A program made the position numbers and the translations under genes. Below the pieces are notes generated by a model that saw only the letters and a list, made by a program, of their open reading frames with translations, was not told where the DNA came from and made no database searches. A stretch of 64,000 nucleotides of DNA, taken from the NCBI RefSeq assembly GCF_902726565.1, contig NZ_CACVAF010000002.1:310001-374000 (forward strand). The letters run 5' to 3'. Positions 22,705 to 30,379 of this stretch are shown piece by piece. Position 1 is the stretch's first letter. Every line of letters starts with the position of its first letter. The stretch comes from Yersinia vastinensis. GTDB taxonomy: Bacteria; Pseudomonadota; Gammaproteobacteria; Enterobacterales; Enterobacteriaceae.

Positions 22705-24101
22705 AGGTTCAATGCCTTAAATCTAATGGGCATAAATGCCGGATGAATAGGATTGGCCATTTTCACTAACGCCTCTGCGCGAGAAGCATCTTGATACAAC
22801 CGATTTGCTAGCATCAAAGCAGGTAGCGCACGAGTGAAACTTACATCGCCAACCCGCGATAAATTCGCTCCTGCTTGTTGCAAACGCAACACAATGGATT
22901 CCCGCATCAGCATCAGTGAACGGTATACATCATCATTTCCACTATCGGCAGCAGCCAGCGCTCGGTTATCAATGACTTCACACACCCGTCCTAAAATGGT
23001 CACCGCATCGTCATAGCTTTCCGGCTGATATTGCGCTGCAGCATAAACCATCCCCCCAGCACACAATGTCGCCATTAATTGATGACTGGCATCGGCAACT
23101 GCCGCCTCACTTTCATTGGCACGAAAGGTGTCGTCTTGCATTGTTGCCAATATTTCCATCATGCGAATCACATCTAAGATACTGACACCGCTGTTTTGCA
23201 ATGCATTCACCAGCGCCAACAGCTTACTGGCATGGGCATCAATGCTATTGGCATCAAGCAAGTCATTTACTGCAAAATTAACTGCCGACTGCCCTTCAAC
23301 CGCTAATGCCAGCCGCTGCGATACCAAGAGTGCGAGGTCCGCAGTATCACTTGTCAAATTGACAGTTTGTGTCGCCCCGGAACTGCTGCCCCCCACGGTG
23401 CCGTGGTGATAGCGGCCATACCGCTTGCTACCGAAGGTTGAGCGCAACGCATTTCCCAAATTGCTGGCCTCATTGGCGGTGCTTGTTACCATCCTCCCCC
23501 AAAATGCCGCCGTATTTTTCAGCGTTTTTATCGCCTGAGTCGCAGAGCGCATCTCACCCTTTACTGTGGCAATAAAACCGGCAACCGCTTTGGCACTCAA
23601 ACCCAGCCAGGAAGATTGGATTGATGCCCCCATCTCTGCCGCACCAGTGATGGCGAAAGCGCGTAAGCCGGATTCATGCGCCTTTATAGTGAATGAAAAT
23701 ATCCGCCCAGCGGCGGTATTCTCATCAATCTGCAATTCACTCACACTGACGGTCATTTCGCCGAGAGTTGGGTGTACTAACGTCCCCGGCCCTTGCATTT
23801 CACATGCAGCAATCAATGAATCACGCTGAGTCATCACATCTGGCGCGGTATAAATCTGGCTGTTTTGCACCAGAAATCCCGTTAGCACAATGCTCCGAGC
23901 GCTACGGCCGAGATCTTCGATATAGCTGGTATCACGATAAGGGTAACTGTGCACCACCTGACGCCGGCCAAAAGTATCAACACTTTTATTGATGACAAAA
24001 GGTACACCGCGAAACGAGGCTTGATGTAGATGATCCGACCATTGCCAGTTGTCATCACCGCCACCGAGTAGCGTGGATAAGGTATCGCCGATAAGTGACA
24101 T
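22701..24101 (-). CDS. Baseplate/DNA circularisation N-like protein (Mu gp43)
   Basis: 466-residue protein of the DNA_circ_N family. In Mu, gpN (gp43) is a tail/baseplate protein and the name DNA circularisation protein is historical. Conserved stretches are ASFRGVPFVI, GRRQVVHSYPYRDT and GPGTLVHPTLG. The ATG at 24101 is preceded by CAGGAGAA and replaces an upstream start at 24140 that lacks this. Position between tape measure and hub is that of Mu. Confidence 0.92.
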   Translation of the reverse strand: MSLIGDTLSTLLGGGDDNWQWSDHLHQASFRGVPFVINKSVDTFGRRQVVHSYPYRDTSYIEDLGRSARSIVLTGFLVQNSQIYTAPDVMTQRDSLIAACEMQGPGTLVHPTLGEMTVSVSELQIDENTAAGRIFSFTIKAHESGLRAFAITGAAEMGASIQSSWLGLSAKAVAGFIATVKGEMRSATQAIKTLKNTAAFWGRMVTSTANEASNLGNALRSTFGSKRYGRYHHGTVGGSSSGATQTVNLTSDTADLALLVSQRLALAVEGQSAVNFAVNDLLDANSIDAHASKLLALVNALQNSGVSILDVIRMMEILATMQDDTFRANESEAAVADASHQLMATLCAGGMVYAAAQYQPESYDDAVTILGRVCEVIDNRALAAADSGNDDVYRSLMLMRESIVLRLQQAGANLSRVGDVSFTRALPALMLANRLYQDASRAEALVKMANPIHPAFMPIRFKALNL

Positions 24102-24138
24102 TGCGTTCTCCTGTTTAGGATTCTTACGATAGAAAAGC

Positions 24139-24160
24139 AAAAAACCGCCGAAGCGGGTGA
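24139..24160 (-). terminator. Putative intra-operon terminator with TTCG loop
   Basis: Between the tape-measure gene and the gpN gene, the minus strand reads CCGC-TTCG-GCGG followed by six T. It would stop ordinary transcription in the middle of the tail operon, and so fits a need for Q antitermination. The stem is only four G/C pairs. Confidence 0.55.
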
Positions 24161-24191
24161 TGACAGAAAGGAAGGGAAATGACTCGCGTAA

Positions 24192-25547
24192 TTACATTGG
24201 CATGACCATGGCGTAGCTAATCCGCCCGCCTCCCTGCGCCTGAATCTCTGACGTTTCACCCGTCCGGCTATCAATAAGTGTCAGTTCGATCTCCACTCGG
24301 TTATTCTGCATAGCAGTCGCAATAACATCGGCAATCACATCAGCATTAAAGCCCCCCTCCGCCTCAGAATAAATAGGCGATATATTGGTAACATGACTGA
24401 CGATATTGTCGTTGGGTGATGTAGCTGGCTCTATCGAATAAGTATCACGTATATCAGAATCACTAACTTGGCTGTTATCACTCATCCAAATATCATCAAT
24501 ACTCTGATTAAATCGTTCTACTTGCTGATTAAGATTAGTCTGTGGATAAGGAGTTTGACTAATAGTACTATCAGCTACTGGCGAGCCTATTCTTTGCGTA
24601 TTTTTCTTTAAAGCTTCGTGTTCATGCATTTTTTTCTTAACACTGCCTGATATTCCAGGAAAGTTAAGCATGAAAAGCTCATACGTATTAAGTTTATCTA
24701 GAAAATCAGGATCACTCTGTGCTTGTTGTTTCTTTAATAAATTATAGCCATCTATATTCATCCAGTTTGTAATAAATGAGCTTTCATCAAAGTCATAAGC
24801 GATTAAATCAGAAAACCGGCCTGTTATATTTGCAAGAATATCATCAAATAAAAATGGGCTAGTTACATTGTAATTAAACTGCTGCAACCATCCCTCTTTA
24901 GCCGCTTTTAGTGTGGTTTTTTCATGCTCCAAAGTGACTGCTTTTTTGTTATATTCAGGATCGACATCAAGTCCGAAAGTTTTAACTCGAGTAAATAAAG
25001 AGTTAAGATCAGTACCTTCACGTGGCAATAGCATTTCATTACTGTCGAACTCAATGACATTATCTAATTCGCTCTTATCTCTTGGTGACAATGGTGCATA
25101 AGCAGTAGCATAATTTGTCATCGTTTTAGGAGCATCAACGGTGCCATTATCATTGAGGATAATATCGATTTTATGCTTAGTGAATAATTCAGATGCCGGC
25201 TTATTATGGCCCCAAGCTATATCATTGAGCCTTTTATATAGTTTCTGTGTGGATTTGATGGCCTCAATATTATCAACACCACGAATTCTCATGGCACCAG
25301 TAACATCACCGAACTGTTCAACAGGCACTCCAACACCTTGAGCTGCATTGTTAACAATGAGTGCATTACTTGCACCTTTATTTATTAAGCCTAATAATTC
25401 AGAACTAATGGTATAGGCTGTATGTACACCATTAGCAAGCTTATAAGCCTTAACCATGGCCCCCGGAATTTTTTTATACGCCGGTATTTTACCCCCAGCG
25501 ATATCGTCCAAAGGTGGAATCCCATCAATACTGTTTTTATCAGCCAT
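24192..25547 (-). CDS. Probable tail tape measure protein (short)
   Basis: 451-residue protein at the tape-measure position, directly after the frameshifting tail-assembly chaperone pair and before gpN. An Ala/Gly-rich N-terminal part and a C-terminal segment (RVEIELTLIDSRTGETSE) resemble Mu/SfV-type tape measures. The middle (about 100-370) is AT-rich, charged and unlike anything I recognise. Tape length sets tail length; 451 residues would suit a tail of roughly 65-70 nm by the usual 1.5 angstrom per residue rule. That is an inference. It overlaps the frameshift extension by eight bases. Confidence 0.72.
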   Translation of the reverse strand: MADKNSIDGIPPLDDIAGGKIPAYKKIPGAMVKAYKLANGVHTAYTISSELLGLINKGASNALIVNNAAQGVGVPVEQFGDVTGAMRIRGVDNIEAIKSTQKLYKRLNDIAWGHNKPASELFTKHKIDIILNDNGTVDAPKTMTNYATAYAPLSPRDKSELDNVIEFDSNEMLLPREGTDLNSLFTRVKTFGLDVDPEYNKKAVTLEHEKTTLKAAKEGWLQQFNYNVTSPFLFDDILANITGRFSDLIAYDFDESSFITNWMNIDGYNLLKKQQAQSDPDFLDKLNTYELFMLNFPGISGSVKKKMHEHEALKKNTQRIGSPVADSTISQTPYPQTNLNQQVERFNQSIDDIWMSDNSQVSDSDIRDTYSIEPATSPNDNIVSHVTNISPIYSEAEGGFNADVIADVIATAMQNNRVEIELTLIDSRTGETSEIQAQGGGRISYAMVMPM

Positions 25548-25967
25548 TTTTGCCAGCCTTAATTTTATTAATCCGCTCGGCCTGCTGACACCACCACATT
25601 AATTTACTGTAGGTCAGGGACCAGGCATCGCCCGGCCCCCAGCTATAGTAGTAAGTGACGTCAGCGATTATTTCGCGCCATCGTCCCCCATTGGGGAGTA
25701 GGCTAAAAAACCCATCATGTAGACCTCGCAAGCTTTGTAGTCGGTAAAAGCCATCTTTTTGATAGCTTCACGCGGCACCCCAGACACCAATGCAATCAAC
25801 AATCCCATACCACTGAGCGAGCCGGTTTTGGTTTGCTCATCGTAAAATTGCTGCACTTGCAATAACGTCGGCTCGCTGAGTTCGACCACCTCATAGGTGG
25901 TCTTAGTGGCCTCGTGCGAGATGGGTTTCACTAGCGAAATGGTTTTACTGCGATCCAATTCAGCCAT
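25540..25967 (-). CDS. Tail assembly chaperone frameshift product (G-T-like), predicted 142 aa
   Basis: Predicted -1 frameshift product joining the 99-residue assembly chaperone frame to the next frame. Ribosomes would slip at T TTT TTA (25710-25704), after which reading continues with SLLPNGGRWREI and ends at 25540. The product has 88 residues from frame one plus 54 from the new frame, which is Trp/Tyr-rich (VTYYYSWGPGDAW, LMWWCQQAERI) like the T extension of lambda GT and related tails. Immediately downstream of the slip site is a hairpin, TCCCC-AAT-GGGGA. Extension proteins are thought to load tube subunits onto the tape measure. Confidence 0.85.
25668..25967 (-). CDS. Tail assembly protein, Mu gp41 family (unshifted form)
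   Basis: 99-residue tail assembly chaperone of the Mu gp41/P2 E type, starting one base after the tube gene. It contains the conserved KPISHEATKTTYEVVELSEPT and ends DDGAK. It is the abundant unshifted partner of the frameshift product and acts on the tape measure during tail assembly. Identity follows from position between tube and tape measure, sequence character and the frameshift signal. Confidence 0.88.
   Translation of the reverse strand: MAELDRSKTISLVKPISHEATKTTYEVVELSEPTLLQVQQFYDEQTKTGSLSGMGLLIALVSGVPREAIKKMAFTDYKACEVYMMGFLAYSPMGDDGAK
25704..25710 (-). promoter_or_regulatory. Programmed -1 frameshift slippery heptamer
   Basis: In the zero frame the codons are GG(T TTT TTA), a perfect X XXY YYZ heptamer, followed after five bases by the hairpin TCCCC-AAT-GGGGA. 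The zero frame is codon position 2 modulo 3 and the extension frame is one base back, exactly a -1 shift. Confidence 0.88.
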
Positions 25968-25968
25968 C

Positions 25969-26337
25969 TTAGTTCTCCGTCACCGAACCGCCTTCCCAAC
26001 TGACATCAACTGTACCTTCGGTGCTATCCACCACCAAAGTACTAACCGACCACATACCACTGCCGATAATGGTTTTGCCATTAGCTAATTCACACACGAT
26101 ATTGACATTAGTTTGGTCATTGAAGTCACTGATGGAAACACCGCCGCTGTCGCGGATAGTGCAAGAAATTGACGGTGCAACCACGGTTTCTTTATAGCCA
26201 TGAATGCCATCCATCCCCATCACGGTTTCGCGTTTCACTTTTGATGGGCTGTATTTGAACTGACCAGCTACCATAATCGTAATGCCATCAACAGTGACAT
26301 AGGCAGTACCCGCCAGACGGTTTGAAGAATCGCTCAT
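25969..26337 (-). CDS. Tail tube protein (Mu gpM-like)
   Basis: 122-residue inner tube protein of contractile tails, of the Mu M family. Characteristic are GTAYVTVDGI near the start, the central YSPSKVKRETVMGMDGIHGY, and the C-terminal GTVDVSWEGGSV. It directly follows the sheath gene, as in all Mu-like tails, and polymerises into the rigid tube that pierces the target envelope. Confidence 0.93.
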   Translation of the reverse strand: MSDSSNRLAGTAYVTVDGITIMVAGQFKYSPSKVKRETVMGMDGIHGYKETVVAPSISCTIRDSGGVSISDFNDQTNVNIVCELANGKTIIGSGMWSVSTLVVDSTEGTVDVSWEGGSVTEN

Positions 26338-26373
26338 AATTTATTTCCTTATTTATTGTTAAAATGTTGAGAG

Positions 26374-27882
26374 TTAAACAGCCGCTTGCAGGCGGAATTG
26401 ATTAAGTACTGCAAAAATACGCAGTTGGTTAATCAGCACCCCAGTCCACAGCACATCAACTCGATTCGGATTACTGGCGTTTTTCTCAACAATCAACCCA
26501 CGAGCGAAACCTTTGGCATCCTGCACGTAGCCGTTAAATTCCAATGTTTGATACTGGGCAATCAGTTCAGCGCGGATAACATTCGGAGTAATAATGGCCG
26601 AACCCGGAGCAAAACGGGTGCCATCGGCGGCCAACTTCATGCGAGCAAACTTAGAGGTTACTTGCGTGCGCAGATAACGGGTGACAAACATCAGTAAGAA
26701 CAAAGTTTCGATTTGCAGGTAACTATCATCTTCAGCACCGTATTTATTGGTCTGATAAGTCGTGATGATATTTTCCACTTGAACCTTGCCGTCATCCGCC
26801 ACTGTCACCGTGGAAATACCGCTGTGCAGTAAGTTATTACGTTCCGTCAGCGTGAAACGGCTGGACAATGGTGGCGCCAAGACGCCGCTGATAGCCAGTG
26901 TTTGCAGTGGGCGACCTGGATCATTGCGCAAACTTTGTGCAATGGCTCCCACATAAGCCGCCGACCAAATGTAGGCCGGTGTCGGCGAGTGATGAACACC
27001 CAACAGTGAAGCATGCTGATCATTACGTAGTTCTCCGGCAGCCGTCAGTTGACCATAGGTGCCAGATTGCGCGGCGAAACTGTGCCCATACAGTTGTTGG
27101 CTATAGCTCCAGCGCCCCGTGCTATCGGAAAGGAAAGATTGAATAGCATCCAATGACGCTGTATCGGTGTAGGGGTTGATGATGAAATCAAAGGTGCGAT
27201 CCTGTAAATTCGCCAAACCACTCGCCAGCTCTGGCGCCCCTGCGCCACCGGCCATTGGGGTCATCGTTAGCATCAAACTCTCTGGTGTTGCTTCCCCACC
27301 AGCGCTGCCAAGATAGTTCAGACGCAAGTCAATGTTATTGCCATGCGCACCTTTGTTCTTTGCCGCTAAGACGATAACGCCCCCTTCAGATGCCTGCTCC
27401 TCGGTATGAACAACCGTCACTGGCAATTCAGGCTTACTCTCAATTGCCGCAGCCAGTGCTGCAGCAACCGTGGCCACATCATCCGTCGCCACGACAGTGG
27501 TTTGTACCCGAATACCGCCGATGTAGAGCGAAATCACACCCGTCGCCGAAGCGGGCGTAGTCACAGTGATTTTACCGGTGGCTGCCACCATGGCATCAGT
27601 TTCACTCAGGGGAAGAAGATAGATTTCACCCGCCGTGTCGTTTGCCAGATAGGCCGCCATTTGCCCATGCAACATCGAGCCGGCTCCCGCCAAACCAGCA
27701 ACCGTCGCTGTGGATGAAACCAGTACCGGAACATTGGCGGGCAAAGTGCTGTCCGATAATGTTTGTCCAATAATCAATGTGCGCTGGGTAGTGCTCGCCG
27801 TGTTGGCTTGAGAGTTATCAAACTCTGCAAAAAACAGCGGTGTGCGCAGATTACTTGGGATATTAGTGAAAGGAATGCTCAT
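26374..27882 (-). CDS. Contractile tail sheath protein (Mu gpL-like)
   Basis: 502-residue sheath protein whose contraction drives the tube through the target cell envelope. The N-terminal FTNIPSNLRTPLFFAEFDNS is the family signature, and the C-terminal region with TRYLRTQVTSKF is also conserved. Length equals Mu gpL (about 495). The presence of an intact sheath gene marks the tail as contractile (R type), not flexible (F type). Its start overlaps the upstream DUF2635 gene by four bases. Confidence 0.95.
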   Translation of the reverse strand: MSIPFTNIPSNLRTPLFFAEFDNSQANTASTTQRTLIIGQTLSDSTLPANVPVLVSSTATVAGLAGAGSMLHGQMAAYLANDTAGEIYLLPLSETDAMVAATGKITVTTPASATGVISLYIGGIRVQTTVVATDDVATVAAALAAAIESKPELPVTVVHTEEQASEGGVIVLAAKNKGAHGNNIDLRLNYLGSAGGEATPESLMLTMTPMAGGAGAPELASGLANLQDRTFDFIINPYTDTASLDAIQSFLSDSTGRWSYSQQLYGHSFAAQSGTYGQLTAAGELRNDQHASLLGVHHSPTPAYIWSAAYVGAIAQSLRNDPGRPLQTLAISGVLAPPLSSRFTLTERNNLLHSGISTVTVADDGKVQVENIITTYQTNKYGAEDDSYLQIETLFLLMFVTRYLRTQVTSKFARMKLAADGTRFAPGSAIITPNVIRAELIAQYQTLEFNGYVQDAKGFARGLIVEKNASNPNRVDVLWTGVLINQLRIFAVLNQFRLQAAV

Positions 27883-28073
27883 AGTTTTGTACTCTCCATT
27901 GTTGATACTTCAAATGCAGACACCACTGATTTAGCGGTTATCTGCACCACATCACCGTCTTGAATGCGACGATGCCAAAATGCGTTATCAGGAACCTCAG
28001 TACCGAATTTAGGCAAAAAGGTGCCCTTGACCGGATCGCGCACCGCGCGGCCAGCCGTAGGTTTTACGAACAT
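27879..28073 (-). CDS. DUF2635 protein (Mu gp38-like)
   Basis: 64-residue small protein (KPTAGRAVRDPVKGTFLP) of the DUF2635 family, always found just upstream of Mu-like sheath genes. Function is not established. Overlaps the sheath start by four bases. Confidence 0.85.
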   Translation of the reverse strand: MFVKPTAGRAVRDPVKGTFLPKFGTEVPDNAFWHRRIQDGDVVQITAKSVVSAFEVSTMESTKL

Positions 28074-28077
28074 AGAG

Positions 28078-28608
28078 TTACTCCGGGAAGGTAATGGCGA
28101 TCAGAGGATCTGTGGTGCCATCGGGCATAGAAAGAGTGACGTCAATGCCCTCCAATGGGGTAGTTTCCAGCGGGAAGAAATCCTCCGGCCCTTGGTAATA
28201 TTCAATATCCAACTCCATTTTAACTTCAGAAAAATGCTGCTCACTGCTAGTGTCGATGCCCATGGTGGTGCGCACCTTGGCGAATTGCTGAATCTGACGA
28301 GTCAGCTCATAACTGTTGATAACCGCACGTTGAATTTGCTCACACAAACGTTCAAGCGCGGATGCTGCTTCAGTGACCCGATTTGTCGCCTCGCTCAGTT
28401 GGATATGTCCACTGATTCGCAAGGTCGTCATGGTCTTAAACTGCGGCGCATGCCGACCAATGGACTCTTTAACTTCCATCGGCGTTTGCAACAAAATGGC
28501 CGGGTACGTGGTGACTGGCCATGCGTCAGTTGAATAGACTCTGCCTTCAGCATCCGTTTTTCCCACTAACGCGGCGGCGGCCAGTTGCCTGATTTGAGTT
28601 GCATTCAT
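28078..28608 (-). CDS. Tail protein, Mu gp37 family (probable tail terminator)
   Basis: 176-residue protein corresponding to Mu gp37, which lies at the head-proximal end of the tail module and is likely to cap the tail. Segments such as YPAILLQTPMEVKESIGRHA and EQIQRAVINSYEL are seen. The ATG at 28608 follows AGGTGG and overlaps the stop of a 16-codon frame upstream (ATGA). It is the first tail gene: everything head-related that stands before it in Mu or SfV is missing. Confidence 0.8.
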   Translation of the reverse strand: MNATQIRQLAAAALVGKTDAEGRVYSTDAWPVTTYPAILLQTPMEVKESIGRHAPQFKTMTTLRISGHIQLSEATNRVTEAASALERLCEQIQRAVINSYELTRQIQQFAKVRTTMGIDTSSEQHFSEVKMELDIEYYQGPEDFFPLETTPLEGIDVTLSMPDGTTDPLIAITFPE

Positions 28609-28655
28609 GATTCCACCTGACAAAAAGTACATATTCCGATATCAATCCATGCCAT
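28605..28655 (-). CDS. 16-codon open frame coupled to the first tail gene
   Basis: MAWIDIGICTFCQVES, starting at an ATG with CAGGAGAA upstream and ending in a TGA that overlaps the ATG of the gp37-like gene. It is either a leader peptide that sets translation of the tail operon or the stub of a lost head-completion gene. No family recognised. Confidence 0.35.
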   Translation of the reverse strand: MAWIDIGICTFCQVES

Positions 28656-28796
28656 GATTATTCTCCTGATAAATAGTTGCCCGTAGGGGATAAAACGTTA
28701 ACGAGACCCAACGTCATTCGAGCCGCAGATCCGCTGTAAACCACTCAGCGCAAGAAGTCATTCAAGTGAATTCTCGCCACTAACGTACCTAAGATT

Positions 28797-29096
28797 TCAA
28801 GGGCGAAGGGTTGCACGCCAAGAGATAATTTCATCTAACCGCCCTTTACAGATGCGCAATTCCCGTTTCAGGGCCAGAGCATAGAGCGCACTGTCCCCCC
28901 ATGTTGAACCGGTAAATTCGGGAATTTCACATTCCGTCATTGCCGACTCTGGTGGTAGTAGCACCGGAGTTTTGGCTAAAATTGTGCCGGGTTTATTCGC
29001 GCAAGATGTTAATACCAGACTCAGGCATACGGTGAGCAGCGCAACTATCAGTTGCTGCCGCAGCCGCAAAACGCTTGAGACGATCTTCAGTTTCAT
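28797..29096 (-). CDS. Outer-membrane spanin lipoprotein (Rz1/LysC-like)
   Basis: 99-residue o-spanin, starting inside the i-spanin gene in another frame and continuing past its end. A hydrophobic signal (about 9-30) leads to the lipobox LTSC with the lipidated Cys32, followed by a proline-containing segment (PVLLPPES). I choose ATG 29096, which has AAGGA upstream; a longer frame to 29153 would spoil the signal peptide. Together with Rz it fuses inner and outer membranes in the last step of lysis. Confidence 0.85.
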   Translation of the reverse strand: MKLKIVSSVLRLRQQLIVALLTVCLSLVLTSCANKPGTILAKTPVLLPPESAMTECEIPEFTGSTWGDSALYALALKRELRICKGRLDEIISWRATLRP

Positions 29097-29322
29097 GTCG
29101 TAACGTCCTTTCACTTTCCAACTGTCTGGCAACAGCGGCTCGATTCGCCGCATCGTTTAACTGATAGGCATCGATGATGTTCCCTAGCGTTTGATTCACT
29201 ACTTGCTGGGCTTGCAGCTCTGCATATACTTGCCGCTGTTTAGCACTCAGGCGAACAGCATTTGCCATCAGACCGAGCAGCAATAACAGCAGCGCTACCG
29301 CCGTGACGATTCGCGTCTTCAT
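28993..29322 (-). CDS. Inner-membrane spanin (Rz/LysB-like)
   Basis: 109-residue i-spanin: an N-terminal anchor (AVALLLLLLGLMANAV, about residues 8-24) followed by a long helical, coiled-coil-prone periplasmic part (QQVVNQTLGNIIDAYQLNDA). Its start overlaps the endolysin stop by four bases, and the o-spanin gene is nested in its 3' part. This is the arrangement of P2 LysB/LysC. Confidence 0.85.
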   Translation of the reverse strand: MKTRIVTAVALLLLLLGLMANAVRLSAKQRQVYAELQAQQVVNQTLGNIIDAYQLNDAANRAAVARQLESERTLRHETEDRLKRFAAAAATDSCAAHRMPESGINILRE

Positions 29323-29834
29323 TTACTCTCCTGCGTGCTATTAGTGATTTGCGGCGGCATCAAACAGAGTTCACGTTCAATCTCGCGGCGATTGACCAAG
29401 CCCTGCCAACGTTTTCCCCCTGCCATGATCCAGCGCCGTAATTCGTCGCATGCGCCAGCAATATCTCCGCTATTCAATTTCTTTAATAAGGTTGAATTGA
29501 TAAATGCGGTGCTGCCGACGTTGTAGGTAAAGGAATAGAGTGCAGCACGGGTGTAATCCCCCAAAGGGACATGCACTGCACTATCTACCCGCTGCTTTAC
29601 TGGCAGTAAGTCCTGTTGCAGCAATGCATCACATTCCTGGTCGCTGTACTGTTTATGGCGAATAATGTCTTTGCCAGTGTGCCCATCGCACACCGTCAAC
29701 ACCCCCGCAACATCATAATAAGCACGGTATTGACGGCCCTCGACCCCCTCATGCCCACCAAGTAGAACACTCGCAATAGCAATTGCACCGCCAGCGATCG
29801 CACCAACTATTTTGTTACGCAATGCTGGCGTCAT
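29319..29834 (-). CDS. SAR endolysin, GH24 lysozyme
   Basis: 171-residue phage lysozyme cleaving peptidoglycan. An N-terminal weakly hydrophobic, Gly/Ala-rich segment (about 9-27) is a signal-anchor-release domain, so export does not need the holin. The T4-type catalytic triad fits as Glu32, Asp41 and Thr47 (spacing 9 and 6, in EGRQYRAYYD...T), followed by CDGHTG. It begins one base after the holin stop. Confidence 0.92.
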   Translation of the reverse strand: MTPALRNKIVGAIAGGAIAIASVLLGGHEGVEGRQYRAYYDVAGVLTVCDGHTGKDIIRHKQYSDQECDALLQQDLLPVKQRVDSAVHVPLGDYTRAALYSFTYNVGSTAFINSTLLKKLNSGDIAGACDELRRWIMAGGKRWQGLVNRREIERELCLMPPQITNSTQESK

Positions 29835-29835
29835 C

Positions 29836-30114
29836 TCAACTCTCCATCTTATTTAATGCGTCATTGCATACTGCAATAGCGGCTGGAATATTCTCGGCTG
29901 TTTTGTTTTTCAGAAAATCACGTAAAATCTCAGTTCTGCGCTGTTCCTCTTTAATTATTGCGTCCTTTTCACGCAGATTGACGTAATACGTTTTGATGGT
30001 GAATATGACGCTAATTACCGTGCCGAGAATAAAGATGTAATCCTGTAAACTCAGAGCCGAGAATAATGCCAGTGCGCCTGTCCACCAATAGGGTAGTTGA
30101 TTTTGTTCATTCAT
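29836..30114 (-). CDS. Phage holin
   Basis: 92-residue membrane protein with one or two adjoining hydrophobic segments (about 8-45: GALALFSALSLQDYIFILGT and onward) and a charged, helical C-terminal half. Position directly before the endolysin and size indicate a holin, of the HP1/P2 kind. With a SAR endolysin it would act by depolarising the membrane. The ATG is preceded by GGGAGGGAGG, an unusually strong ribosome binding site. Confidence 0.82.
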   Translation of the reverse strand: MNEQNQLPYWWTGALALFSALSLQDYIFILGTVISVIFTIKTYYVNLREKDAIIKEEQRRTEILRDFLKNKTAENIPAAIAVCNDALNKMES

Positions 30115-30158
30115 TTATAACCTCCCTCCCTGACCCACCGGCATATATAATCAACAGA

Positions 30159-30194
30159 AACAGGAAAGCCCCGACATTGCGGGGCTTTCCTGTT
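30159..30194 (-). terminator. Strong hairpin upstream of lysis genes (tR'-like)
   Basis: 15-bp perfect stem AACAGGAAAGCCCCG (30159-30173)/CGGGGCTTTCCTGTT (30180-30194) with a six-base loop, 45 bases before the holin ATG. It would block the late operon unless antiterminated by Q. Confidence 0.75.
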
Positions 30195-30224
30195 AGTTAA
30201 TCAGTATGTAATGAAGCAGTGATA

Positions 30225-30256
30225 TCAGACTAATATACTTTTTGCGGACCGCGTTA
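30225..30256 (-). repeat. Duplicated 3' end of the Q gene (copy A)
   Basis: 32 bases matching 30380-30411 (30 of 32). Read on the minus strand it encodes LTRSAKSILV and a stop, like the last residues of Q (LTRSAKSVLV). It looks like a remnant of a second Q copy or a recombination scar. Confidence 0.85.
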
Positions 30257-30319
30257 GCTTTTTTTTAATTATTTTTAATTTTATTTTCTTTCATTAAAAA
30301 TAGAAAATACAAAAACAAA

Positions 30320-30341
30320 AAATCCTGCCAAAGCAGGATTT
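30320..30341 (-). terminator. Intrinsic terminator downstream of Q
   Basis: Minus strand: AAATCCTGC-TTTG-GCAGGATTT followed by a long T-rich run. It would end the PR-Q transcript 40 bases after the Q stop in the absence of antitermination. Confidence 0.88.
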
Positions 30342-30379
30342 CAAATAATTAGTCTTACGTAACCGACTAACCACTCATT

